Origin: Bacteroidales bacterium
GTDB lineage: Bacteria; Bacteroidota; Bacteroidia; Bacteroidales; UBA3824
NCBI GenBank assembly: GCA_017394445.1
Contig: JAFPYT010000258.1
Location: 1 to 42,401 of the forward strand
DNA length: 42,401 nucleotides
Reading direction: 5' to 3'
Below the pieces are notes generated by a model. That model worked only from the letters and a program-made list of their open reading frames with translations, was not told the origin of the DNA and ran no database searches. This document shows, in pieces, positions 9,265 to 17,170 of this stretch (positions within the stretch are counted from its first letter, which is position 1; every line of letters starts with the position of its first letter). The position numbers were made by a program, and so were the translations under genes.

Positions 9265-9285
9265 AATGCAGTTTTTTTATCGGCG

Positions 9286-9316
9286 CAAATATATAAACAA
9301 AATTTTAAATTGCAAA
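9286..9316 (-). promoter_or_regulatory. Promoter of the AAA ATPase gene
   Basis: On the minus strand TTTG (9313-9316), a 19-base spacer and TATATTTG (9286-9293) fit the Bacteroidota consensus at both elements. The right palindromic repeats begin about 8 bases upstream of the -33 element, a position suitable for an operator. Confidence 0.8.
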
Positions 9317-9321
9317 AATTT

Positions 9322-9380
9322 TTGCAGTCTATATACTGCAAGTTTTATTAAATTATGCAGTCTATATACTGCAAGTTTTC
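9322..9380. repeat. Right palindromic repeat pair upstream of the AAA ATPase gene
   Basis: Two copies of GCAGTCTATATACTGC (9324-9339 and 9357-9372), each followed by AAGTTTT, lie 33 bases apart. Each core is a near-palindrome with GCAGT/ACTGC arms. Aligned with the left pair at 7921-7970, about 48 bases match in direct orientation with few differences. It lies between the divergent promoters of the ATPase and the TPR gene. Confidence 0.88.
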
Positions 9381-9431
9381 GTATTTTTTCTTTTTTTTAC
9401 CCTCCGCCCTCCAAAATCCAAAACAAATTAC

Positions 9432-9439
9432 TATTTTTG
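9432..9439 (+). promoter_or_regulatory. -7 box upstream of the TPR gene
   Basis: TATTTTTG matches TAnnTTTG, 21 bases before the ATG at 9461. No good -33 element is seen. Confidence 0.55.
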
Positions 9440-9460
9440 CGGTATAATAATTATGCAAAA

Positions 9461-11578
9461 ATGAACAAATTTGAGATTTTCACTATACATGGTCAGGCTG
9501 TTTCGCACGTTATTAATAAGCGGATTTTCAATGCCATAGACCTTATTAAGCAGCTTGCAGAGCAGTCGGGTATTTCGGCTGCCAACAATGATATCACCAT
9601 TGCCGAGCAAACTTACCGCCTTATGCTCGACTACAATATGCACGGAGCCGCCGACCCAAACCGCGCTGCAATTCTTTGTCAATTGCAAATTTCGCTGTTG
9701 ATGATGGCTGATTCGTACAAAAACCGTTTCTTGCGCAAATACACATCTTCGCCTGTGTATTCGGGACGGCCTGTCTACCCTGATGCAAAACCCGACAAAA
9801 CCAATCTGCCTCAATGGTTTACATATTTATTGCAAGACGAAAACGCATCGGGTGACCTCTGCAACTCATTAGAAAGCTTTATCACCGACGACAAGATTAC
9901 TTGGTATTCAAAATCGCTGATTGTTAGTGCGTTGACAATGAGTCTGCTGCTCTTTTTCGACATTGCCAAAGTGCAGCTGCTTTATAAATTTTACGCCAAC
10001 AATCAGGAGCAGGTTTGGCAACGCGCCTTGGTGGGATTATTTGTGGTTTTTTATGTATATAACAGCAGAATAACACTTTACAAAGAAGTTAAAGAAATTC
10101 TCAGCCATCTAAAAGCCGACAAAAAGTTTACCGAGCGATACGAAACCATTATCATTCAGTTTATCCGCTCAATCAACACCGACAAAATAACGCAGCGCAT
10201 CAAAGACGAAATTATTCCCGAGGTTACCAAAATGATGCCCGGCATTCGCGACAAAATGAAAGCCGATTCGCTCAGCAACGACGACAAGGGTTTTGAAGAT
10301 AAAAATCCCGATTGGGGCGACTATTTTGCTAAAAATCAAAACCTTTTGAACAAATTGGAAGAGATTTCAAAACTTCAATTAGAAGGTGGCGATGTTTTTC
10401 TCAACTCGTTTGCAATGCTCAAAAACGACGACTTTTTTAAACCCTTGGTCAATTGGTTTGTGCCTTTTTATCGCAACAACTTAGCATTAGCTGGCTTGAG
10501 CACCAACGACGAAAAATTTAAAATCAAGCCGTTTGCCGCAGGTCTCGAAAACGCTCCGTTTATGTGCAATTCCGACAAATATTCGCTCTGCCTGAGCGTT
10601 AGCAAAATGCCCCAAGAACAGCTCAACCTTATGGGGAAATACTTTTTTGCCGAGGTGGACCAAATGAACGAAATTTCGCAAGAAGATATGCTGCTGCATA
10701 AGCCGGAGTATAGTTACAAAGCCATAACTCAGTATATTCAAGACCTTTATAGATTTTTTAAGATAAACGAAACTGGCAAAGATTTTCCCGAAGTGTTTGA
10801 AAAAGAGTTCTATCCTGCCGAAACGGTGATGTATGGTGCGGCTTTCCCTAACGCAGGCGAAATGCGCAAAGTGGCAGAGTTCTTTTTTGCCAACGAAAAT
10901 TACAATCAAGCAGCAGGCATATTTAAGAAAATGTCGCAAGAAGCTCCTGATTTTGAGGTATTTCAAAAAATTGGATATGCTTTGCAAAAAAACGGCGACA
11001 TCGAAGGTGCTCTCGAAAACTATCTTCACGCGCAACTCTTCAACGATTCGCAATTGTGGAACCTCAAAAAAATCGGTTGGTGCTATCGCCGCCTAAAACA
11101 ACCCGACAAGGCGTTGGAGTATTACCTAAAAGCCGAAACTCTCGACCCTGAAAACCTTTCAATTGCCATTGCCATAGGACGTTGCCACCTTGAATTAGAC
11201 AACTACGAGGAGGCTCTAAAATACTATTTCAAAGTAGAATATCTCGACCCGAAAAACGCCAAAGTGCTGCGTCCTATCTGTTGGTGCTGCTATATGACCG
11301 AGCGTTACGAACAAGCCGAAAAATACATCGCAAAATTGCTCAACACCGCTCCCGAGGCGGAAGATTACGTGCTTGCAGGCAATGTTGTGCGAAGTATGAA
11401 ACAATTAGATAAGGCGTTGGATTATTATGTCAAGGCGTTTAGTTTCAAAGGTTTTGATATGAAAAACTTGGAAGATTCGCTCAACAACGACTACCGCCCC
11501 TATGGTGAAGATGATGTTAAGGGCGACAATTACCTTATAATGGATTACATTAATTACAAACTGAAAGAAAATAATTGA
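9461..11578 (+). CDS. TPR-repeat protein of unknown function
   Basis: A 705-residue protein without signal peptide. The N-terminal about 480 residues are helical and unlike any family I can name, with one rather hydrophobic stretch (about 170-230) that may be buried helices rather than a membrane anchor. From about 486 to 670 there are five to six tetratricopeptide repeats, with typical segments such as GDIEGALENYLHAQ, QPDKALEYYLKAETLDP and NYEEALKYYFKVEYLDP. TPRs usually act as protein-binding scaffolds. An upstream extension of the frame to 9170 crosses the palindromic repeats and promoter and is not coding. The stop overlaps a TTG and rfbD begins 2 bases later, so the two are translationally coupled. 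A role in cell-surface sugar assembly is possible but unproven. Confidence 0.85.
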   Translation: MNKFEIFTIHGQAVSHVINKRIFNAIDLIKQLAEQSGISAANNDITIAEQTYRLMLDYNMHGAADPNRAAILCQLQISLLMMADSYKNRFLRKYTSSPVYSGRPVYPDAKPDKTNLPQWFTYLLQDENASGDLCNSLESFITDDKITWYSKSLIVSALTMSLLLFFDIAKVQLLYKFYANNQEQVWQRALVGLFVVFYVYNSRITLYKEVKEILSHLKADKKFTERYETIIIQFIRSINTDKITQRIKDEIIPEVTKMMPGIRDKMKADSLSNDDKGFEDKNPDWGDYFAKNQNLLNKLEEISKLQLEGGDVFLNSFAMLKNDDFFKPLVNWFVPFYRNNLALAGLSTNDEKFKIKPFAAGLENAPFMCNSDKYSLCLSVSKMPQEQLNLMGKYFFAEVDQMNEISQEDMLLHKPEYSYKAITQYIQDLYRFFKINETGKDFPEVFEKEFYPAETVMYGAAFPNAGEMRKVAEFFFANENYNQAAGIFKKMSQEAPDFEVFQKIGYALQKNGDIEGALENYLHAQLFNDSQLWNLKKIGWCYRRLKQPDKALEYYLKAETLDPENLSIAIAIGRCHLELDNYEEALKYYFKVEYLDPKNAKVLRPICWCCYMTERYEQAEKYIAKLLNTAPEAEDYVLAGNVVRSMKQLDKALDYYVKAFSFKGFDMKNLEDSLNNDYRPYGEDDVKGDNYLIMDYINYKLKENN

Positions 11579-11580
11579 AA

Positions 11581-12447
11581 ATGAATATTTTAGTAACTGG
11601 TTCTAACGGACAGTTGGGCAACGAAATGCGCGTTGCCTCTGCCAATCTCCCAAAACACACCTTTATATTTACTGATGTAGCCGAACTTGATATTACCAAC
11701 CAAGCTGCAGTAAATCAGTTTTTTAAGCAAAATAAAATTGATTTTGTGGTTAACTGCGCCGCTTATACCGATGTTAACCGCGCCGAATCTGATTTAGAAA
11801 AGGCAGAACTTATCAACGCCACCGCGCCTAAAATTTTGGCAGACTGCTGCAAAGAATTTGGAGCTAAATTTATACACGTTTCCACCGACTATGTTTTCGA
11901 CGGCACAGCCCATCTCCCTTATAAGGAAACCGATAAAGAAAATCCAGTATCTGCTTACGGCACAACCAAATATCACGGCGAACAAAATATTGTGGCTTCG
12001 GGTTGCGAATATGTAATTATCCGCACTTGTTGGCTCTACTCGTCGTTTGGCAAAAACTTTGTAAAAACTATGGCAACCCTCGGTGCCACAAAAAACGAGC
12101 TTGGAGTAGTTTTCGACCAAGTGGGCACCCCCACCTACGCCGCCGACCTCGCTAATGCCATTGCCACTATAATTGCCAAAACAGCCCAAGACCCCTCCGC
12201 TTTTGTAAATGGCATTTACCATTTTTCTAACGAGGGAGTATGTTCGTGGTACGATTTCACCGTTGCCATTATGGGTTTATACAATCTCAATTGTATCATC
12301 AAACCTCTCCACACCGACGAATATCCCACACCAGCCAACCGTCCAGCCTACAGCGTGTTGGATAAAACAAAAATCAAAACCACATTCGGAATTACTATTC
12401 CACATTGGTACGAGAGTTTGAAAGAGTGCGTGAAGAAATTGAAGTAG
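11581..12447 (+). CDS. rfbD: dTDP-4-dehydrorhamnose reductase
   Basis: A 288-residue RfbD/RmlD, which reduces dTDP-4-keto-L-rhamnose to dTDP-L-rhamnose for cell-surface polysaccharides. The NAD(P)-binding GSNGQLGNE is at 7-15, the segments DYVFDG and NCAAYTDV are typical, and the catalytic Tyr126 and Lys130 lie in YGTTK. The ATG at 11581 is 2 bases after the upstream TPR stop; an in-frame TTG at 11575 overlaps that stop and is less likely. The other rhamnose genes (rfbA, rfbB, rfbC) are not in this window, so the pathway is split across the genome or the substrate comes from elsewhere. Confidence 0.95.
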   Translation: MNILVTGSNGQLGNEMRVASANLPKHTFIFTDVAELDITNQAAVNQFFKQNKIDFVVNCAAYTDVNRAESDLEKAELINATAPKILADCCKEFGAKFIHVSTDYVFDGTAHLPYKETDKENPVSAYGTTKYHGEQNIVASGCEYVIIRTCWLYSSFGKNFVKTMATLGATKNELGVVFDQVGTPTYAADLANAIATIIAKTAQDPSAFVNGIYHFSNEGVCSWYDFTVAIMGLYNLNCIIKPLHTDEYPTPANRPAYSVLDKTKIKTTFGITIPHWYESLKECVKKLK

Positions 12448-12478
12448 TGATTAGTTTTAGTTTTTTAGAAAACTTTTG

Positions 12479-12486
12479 TATATTTG
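12479..12486 (+). promoter_or_regulatory. -7 box of the small two-gene unit
   Basis: TATATTTG matches TAnnTTTG, 17 bases before the ATG at 12504. It supports that start over an in-frame extension to 12405 inside rfbD. The -33 element is weak. Confidence 0.65.
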
Positions 12487-12503
12487 CAAAAAAAGTATGT
12501 ATA

Positions 12504-12956
12504 ATGGAAGCACCAAACATTAATTCACAGTTGTTTTACGAGTTGGGAGATATTGCCGACAATAGTGTGTATATGGCCAGGACACTTAGTTTTTTAAAAA
12601 ACATAAAAAATAGTCATGGATTCTATTATACACAATTGTTGGAAAAACTTTCTGATTATCAAGAATATGAATATGATTGGGACGGTGATGGTGCATTACC
12701 GTTGGATTCTCAGGCGGTAAAGAATTTTAAATCAGTTTTGAAACGTTGCGAAGACGATGCTCTTGAAAATTGGTCAATCTTTCCATCTGCTAACGGCACT
12801 ATTTTGTTTCAGTACGATAAGAAAAAGTGCGGCATCAACATAGGCAAAAATGATTTTTCGTATTATGTAATAGCAGACGGAACCGTCAAAGGCGAAAACT
12901 CTGTGCCGTTTTCATCAGAGATAGTTTTGGAATGTATGAAAAAACTTGCAGAATAA
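12504..12956 (+). CDS. Small protein of unknown function, first gene of a coupled pair
   Basis: A 150-residue soluble, acidic protein. I recognise the general pattern of an unnamed Bacteroidota family: a central YDWDGDGALPLDSQAVKNF segment (about 55-73), a WSIFPSANGTILFQY strand pair, then a short beta-rich end and a final helix. No catalytic motif is evident. The start at 12504 is set by the -7 box 17 bases upstream. The stop TAA shares its last A with the ATG of the next gene (TAATG at 12954-12958), which implies translational coupling and a matched pair. Promoter, two genes and terminator form a complete small unit inserted between rfbD and the flippase. Function unknown. Confidence 0.8.
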   Translation: MEAPNINSQLFYELGDIADNSVYMARTLSFLKNIKNSHGFYYTQLLEKLSDYQEYEYDWDGDGALPLDSQAVKNFKSVLKRCEDDALENWSIFPSANGTILFQYDKKKCGINIGKNDFSYYVIADGTVKGENSVPFSSEIVLECMKKLAE

Positions 12957-13399
12957 TGATAGACGGAAAAGAAAATGTTGCTCGTGCGTTGTTTTCTCCG
13001 CGAATGATTGTTGACGGAATTTTGCAACCCGAAGCCTTCAAATTACGCTCATCAATTTTGGAAGATTATTTATCGGTAATGCGGATGATTTTTCCAACTT
13101 GGATGGATGACATTAAATCAATTCCTCAACGCAAAAACCGCATATTGTATGGATATGCTAAACTTAATGTCCAAGAAATACGAGATATACAATTAAGCGG
13201 CGTTACATACGACGTAAAGAATTGTTCCAAAAATTCAACTCCATCTCATTCCGGTATTTTTATAACAGTTAACGGAGAAAAACTTGTGGGTGGCAAACCA
13301 TTAAAAGATGTGCCTGACGGATTTGCTCAGGATTATCTTTTACTTGCCATTCAAAGAGAATTAGTGGATATAGCCCAAAAGACAGTTTACAAGTTATAA
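12956..13399 (+). CDS. Small protein of unknown function, second gene of a coupled pair
   Basis: A 147-residue protein beginning at the ATG that overlaps the stop of the previous gene by one base. Visible features are FSPRMIVDGILQPEAFKLR near the start, SVMRMIFPTW, a strand-rich middle (NRILYGYAKLNV) and a C-terminal helix (DYLLLAIQRELVDIA). There is no signal peptide, membrane segment or nuclease motif that I can identify. A further ATG at 12932 is in frame but lies inside the previous gene and is less likely. A perfect hairpin terminator begins 3 bases after the stop. The compact coupled arrangement resembles toxin-antitoxin or small defence modules, but no sequence motif confirms that. Confidence 0.8.
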   Translation: MIDGKENVARALFSPRMIVDGILQPEAFKLRSSILEDYLSVMRMIFPTWMDDIKSIPQRKNRILYGYAKLNVQEIRDIQLSGVTYDVKNCSKNSTPSHSGIFITVNGEKLVGGKPLKDVPDGFAQDYLLLAIQRELVDIAQKTVYKL

Positions 13400-13401
13400 A
13401 A

Positions 13402-13436
13402 AAACAGCGATGTTTAAGAATTCACCATCGCTGTTT
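13402..13436 (+). terminator. Rho-independent terminator of the small two-gene unit
   Basis: AAACAGCGATG (13402-13412) and CATCGCTGTTT (13426-13436) form a perfect 11-base stem with a 13-base loop and a following T-run. The A-run to the left allows it to act also for the convergent flippase gene. Confidence 0.9.
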
Positions 13437-13460
13437 TTGTTCTTGTTAAATACTTGTTTA

Positions 13461-14840
13461 TCAAATATATTTGTTTGTTTCTTTGTTACCTGTGAGCAAA
13501 CTCTGCTTTTTCAGTCCATTCCACACCACAAACGATAATGCGCCTTGCAGCCACGATACTGCCACGTAGCCCCAGGCTAAGCCTTCGATAGAATTTGCCA
13601 TATAAAATGCTCCGACCAAACCGCCAAATGCCACACCTAATATAATAGTGTTGAACGGAAAAACCGATACGGCATCCACCGGGTTGCGATAGAGCAGATA
13701 GAGAGCCTGAGGAAGTATTGCAAGTATCATAATCTGCGTAATATGCTCAGCAGCAAGATATTCTTCGGTAAAGAGCAGTTTTATCATAAAGCTTGTGAGA
13801 AAATAGAAAACCGCCATTAACGCTAATGCGCTCAGCACATATATTATGGTAAAAATGTTAACCTTGCGCACGGCATCGTTGATTTTGCCGTTGGCGAGGC
13901 ATTTAGAAACGTAGGGGAGGAGTACATATCCAAGAAACGAATAAAACGCAGTGCCAAGAGTGATAATTGTAATGCCCACCGAATAATACGAAACCGACTT
14001 GTAATCAAAATGTTGGCTGATAAACACCAGCGGAAACGCCTGAAAAGCAAACAAGAAAAAATCGCCCCAAAGTCGCGGCAAGGCATATTTGGCAACGGTT
14101 TTATATTCAGCTTTTATGGCGGTTTTTGAAACGGGTTCTTTGCATTTTAATCCTCCGCGCATGGTTTCGCCAAGAGCAAAAAAAATGGTAATGGCAGCAG
14201 TGATAATAGTCCACCAGAAAAAGATGTTAAACGGATTGATACCGGGAATTATCAGTGCTGAAATGGGTAAAAGTAACTGTATCAGCACGTTTGAAATCGA
14301 AAACCGCTTAAAATCGTTTTTGCCACGAAAATAAACATACACAATAGTGGAGGCGGTGAGCACAGCAGAGTAGGCAAACGCAACGATATATAATGCAATG
14401 TCGTCGCATCCCGTTACCAAGGGATAAAGTTTTGATTTAAAGATAATTGCAACAATACAAACAACAACAGTGGCGGTGATAACAAACCAAATAGCCGCCC
14501 TTACAAACGCCTTGGCACGGGGCAGGTTGTTTTGTCCGATATAGATGGCAAGGTAGCGGGGGAGGGCAATTCCAGTGCCAGCGAGCATAACAAACGAAAC
14601 CACTGTAACACTGCGCTTTATAAGATTGTATTCGCCAAAAGTATCTACATCGAGCCTAACGCTCAGCACCTTGTTGAGCGCAAACGCCGCCAAAAGTACC
14701 AGCACCTGACCTACAAAAGTCCATATTACATCGCCAGCCATTTTGGAGCGGAGCTGGTTTTTTATCGTTAAAATAATTTCCTTGACCATTTCGGGTGCGA
14801 AAATACGTAATAATGTTTCAAAAAAATCAAGTTTTTGCAT
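13461..14840 (-). CDS. Polysaccharide flippase (Wzx/MATE superfamily)
   Basis: A 459-residue multi-spanning membrane protein with about 12 hydrophobic helices, in the pattern of O-antigen/lipid-linked oligosaccharide flippases. After KMAGDVIWTFVGQVLVLLAAF comes the characteristic LNKVLSVRLDVDTFGEYNLIKR loop, as in Wzx-like proteins where the second helix is followed by a G-Y-N motif. It would move undecaprenyl-linked sugars across the inner membrane. The start is uncertain: ATG 14840 gives the longest product, while ATG 14789 (MVKEIILTIK) would be preceded by TATTTTCG, a one-mismatch -7 box. It lies near rfbD, consistent with a role in cell-surface polysaccharide, but no glycosyltransferase cluster is present. 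Confidence 0.88.
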   Translation of the reverse strand: MQKLDFFETLLRIFAPEMVKEIILTIKNQLRSKMAGDVIWTFVGQVLVLLAAFALNKVLSVRLDVDTFGEYNLIKRSVTVVSFVMLAGTGIALPRYLAIYIGQNNLPRAKAFVRAAIWFVITATVVVCIVAIIFKSKLYPLVTGCDDIALYIVAFAYSAVLTASTIVYVYFRGKNDFKRFSISNVLIQLLLPISALIIPGINPFNIFFWWTIITAAITIFFALGETMRGGLKCKEPVSKTAIKAEYKTVAKYALPRLWGDFFLFAFQAFPLVFISQHFDYKSVSYYSVGITIITLGTAFYSFLGYVLLPYVSKCLANGKINDAVRKVNIFTIIYVLSALALMAVFYFLTSFMIKLLFTEEYLAAEHITQIMILAILPQALYLLYRNPVDAVSVFPFNTIILGVAFGGLVGAFYMANSIEGLAWGYVAVSWLQGALSFVVWNGLKKQSLLTGNKETNKYI

Positions 14841-14869
14841 AAACTCTGCAAAAAAATCGAAAATTTATC

Positions 14870-14877
14870 TATTTTTG
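14870..14877 (+). promoter_or_regulatory. -7 box upstream of the SpoIIE gene array
   Basis: TATTTTTG matches TAnnTTTG, 42 bases before the GTG at 14919. It would drive at least the first two SpoIIE genes. No consensus -33 is present. Confidence 0.55.
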
Positions 14878-14918
14878 TCAAAATTTTGTAATTAGTTAGG
14901 CATTGTATTCTTAAGTTT

Positions 14919-17168
14919 GTGCGTATTTTAAAAAACATATTAGTAGTATTGTTTACCACTGTATATCTGGGAGTTTCGGCTCAGAATGGAGATCAGAAAA
15001 ACACTTTGCTCGATAGTTTGGAAAACTTGCTGTCGACGGCGCAAGGTGATTCTGCCAAAATAGCAGTGTACAATTCTATTTACAATTATTTTGGCGATTT
15101 AGACGTTTCGATTCGTTATGCCCAAGAGTTTATGGAAAAAGCTATTAGGCTAAACGATACTGCTTTAATGATTAATTGCCAACTGTCGTCGGCATACGCT
15201 TATTTAAATAATAACCGATTTAAAGATGCTGAAAAACACTTAATTACAGTAGTCAATTTGGCAAATCAATCTAACAATAAGCAGGCATTGGCTAAGGCGT
15301 ATTATCTCTACTCGTTTTATTGCGAAGATGCCGACAATATTGCGGGCATGGTAGATTATGGCAACAAATCGCTCGAAATATATCGGCAACTGTGTGATAC
15401 TGTGCATATTTTGGATATATATATGATGTATGCCCAGTCGTGTGGTACTATGAATATGTTTAAAACCGCTTACGAATATCTTGTAAGGTCTATTTTGCTG
15501 AGCCACGTTTCGCAACATAGCACATATACAGCTGATGCCTTGGTGTTTTATGCCTCCACTATGTTGAGGCAATTCGACAACGTTTATTATTCGCCCGAAG
15601 TGCGTATTGGCAAATTTAAAAAGATTATAAATTATTGTAGCGCAGCCACTCGCGTCTACGATTCGGCAAAACGTAATACATATTTTGACCGACAAATGCT
15701 CTATCTTTCTCAAGTTACTAAAGCTCAGGCTTTTCTTAAATCTGCCGAAATCTTAAATTCAAAGCCTTTGGCAGATAGTTGTGCCGTTTATCTTAATAGA
15801 AACAAGAAAATTGATATTGATAATCAGACATTATTTTATCAAGGAGCATTGGTAGAGGGCGGATGGCTTATGTTTAATGGTCAATACCGCAAAGCTGTGG
15901 ATGTGCTTTTGAAAGTGGAGCAAACCGAAGTTTTGCACACTACGCATTTGCGCAAGCAGGCTTGTTCGTTGTTGTCGCAATGTTATTCAAAACTTGGCAA
16001 CTTGCCTAAAACATTGGAGTTTATCAACAAAGCCGGTTTTTACGAAAAACTTGACAATCGCGAAGCCGCGAGTAAACAATATGCTGACTTTAAAACCAAG
16101 ATGATTTCGCAAACACAAGTGGAATTAATTGAAACCGGCAAACGCAAAGACACCATTAAAAAAGAAGGTGAAATTAAGCGTCAAAATTATATCACTACAT
16201 TTCTTGTGTTGATTGTGCTGTTGGTTTTGGTGTTTGCTACATTGATTCTTAATACATTAAACAAGCGTCGCCGTACCAACTTGCAATTACGCCAAAAAAA
16301 CGACGAAATCACCAAACTCAACGGCAATATTATCAGTCAGAAAAAGGAGATTGCAAAACGTCGCGATACCATTACTATGCAGTTTGACATGGTGGAAAAT
16401 TTTAACGAAACCATTACGTCGAACATCAAGTATGCTGGCAAAATTCAACGTGCCGCCATTCCATCCGATAGCGATGTAAAACGCTTATTTAATGATAGTT
16501 TTGTGCTTTTCCGACCAAAAGATATTGTTAGCGGCGACTTTTACACCATCACCCAAAAAGGGGTTTTTAAAATATTTGTGGTGGCTGATTGCACAGGGCA
16601 CGGTGTTCCAGGAGGATTGCTTTCGATGCTTGGCATTTCGGCTCTGAATGATATTTTGCGTAATTTGCCCGATGATGATAGTTTTTCGCCAGCCAAGGTG
16701 CTCGACCGTATGCGCGACTTTATTATTAACGTGTTTGAAGGTAAAAGCGGTTTGGATATTTACGACGGCATGGATATGACAATCTGCGCTCTCGACACCC
16801 GCAACAATACATTGCATTTTGCTGCCGGCAACCAAAGCGTGTTTATCTATCATGATGGACAGCTCATCCGTTTAAAGGGCGACAAAATGCCTGTGGGACG
16901 ATATGTTAAGAATTTTGCACATTTTACCGATCAGATATTCAACCTTAATCATGGCGATATGGTGTATATGTTTTCTGACGGTATTCAGGATTTGCTCGGT
17001 GGTCCTTTGAATAAAAAATTGCTTATCAGAGGATTTGAAGCAATATTGGCAAAAATTGTAACTCAGACAGGACTTAGACAAAGAATAGAAATTGATACAG
17101 CAATAGACCTTTGGCGTGGTGATATGCCGCAAATCGACGACATCACCGTTGCCGGATTTAGAATTTGA
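14919..17168 (+). CDS. TPR sensor-SpoIIE/PP2C serine phosphatase (array member 1)
   Basis: A 749-residue membrane protein. A signal peptide (about 1-21, ending VSAQ) is followed by a helical TPR-like periplasmic region (about 25-400). A transmembrane segment lies at 424-447, a coiled coil at about 450-495, and a cytoplasmic SpoIIE-type PP2C domain at 505-749. The metal-binding set is complete: Asp540 in GDFY, Asp557 in ADCTGHGVPGG, DGMD at 616-619, Asp687 in SDGIQD and Asp740-Asp741. It should be an active Ser/Thr phosphatase, probably on a STAS or SiaC-type partner, with periplasmic input through the TPRs. It starts with GTG. The next gene begins 2 bases after its stop, so they are one operon. 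Confidence 0.92.
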   Translation: MRILKNILVVLFTTVYLGVSAQNGDQKNTLLDSLENLLSTAQGDSAKIAVYNSIYNYFGDLDVSIRYAQEFMEKAIRLNDTALMINCQLSSAYAYLNNNRFKDAEKHLITVVNLANQSNNKQALAKAYYLYSFYCEDADNIAGMVDYGNKSLEIYRQLCDTVHILDIYMMYAQSCGTMNMFKTAYEYLVRSILLSHVSQHSTYTADALVFYASTMLRQFDNVYYSPEVRIGKFKKIINYCSAATRVYDSAKRNTYFDRQMLYLSQVTKAQAFLKSAEILNSKPLADSCAVYLNRNKKIDIDNQTLFYQGALVEGGWLMFNGQYRKAVDVLLKVEQTEVLHTTHLRKQACSLLSQCYSKLGNLPKTLEFINKAGFYEKLDNREAASKQYADFKTKMISQTQVELIETGKRKDTIKKEGEIKRQNYITTFLVLIVLLVLVFATLILNTLNKRRRTNLQLRQKNDEITKLNGNIISQKKEIAKRRDTITMQFDMVENFNETITSNIKYAGKIQRAAIPSDSDVKRLFNDSFVLFRPKDIVSGDFYTITQKGVFKIFVVADCTGHGVPGGLLSMLGISALNDILRNLPDDDSFSPAKVLDRMRDFIINVFEGKSGLDIYDGMDMTICALDTRNNTLHFAAGNQSVFIYHDGQLIRLKGDKMPVGRYVKNFAHFTDQIFNLNHGDMVYMFSDGIQDLLGGPLNKKLLIRGFEAILAKIVTQTGLRQRIEIDTAIDLWRGDMPQIDDITVAGFRI

Positions 17169-17170
17169 TT

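Noticed and set aside
7921-9380. The 33-base spaced repeats as a CRISPR array
   Set aside because: There are only two units on each side, 16-base cores with about 17-base spacers that are themselves similar, and no cas genes.
9170-9460. An N-terminal extension of the TPR protein with the repeated peptide CSLYTASF
   Set aside because: The peptide repeat comes from translating the palindromic DNA repeats, and the region holds the divergent promoters. The ATG at 9461 after a -7 box is the better start.
12956-13399. Calling the two-gene unit a toxin-antitoxin system outright
   Set aside because: The layout fits, but neither protein shows a known toxin, antitoxin or DNA-binding motif, so it is kept as unknown.
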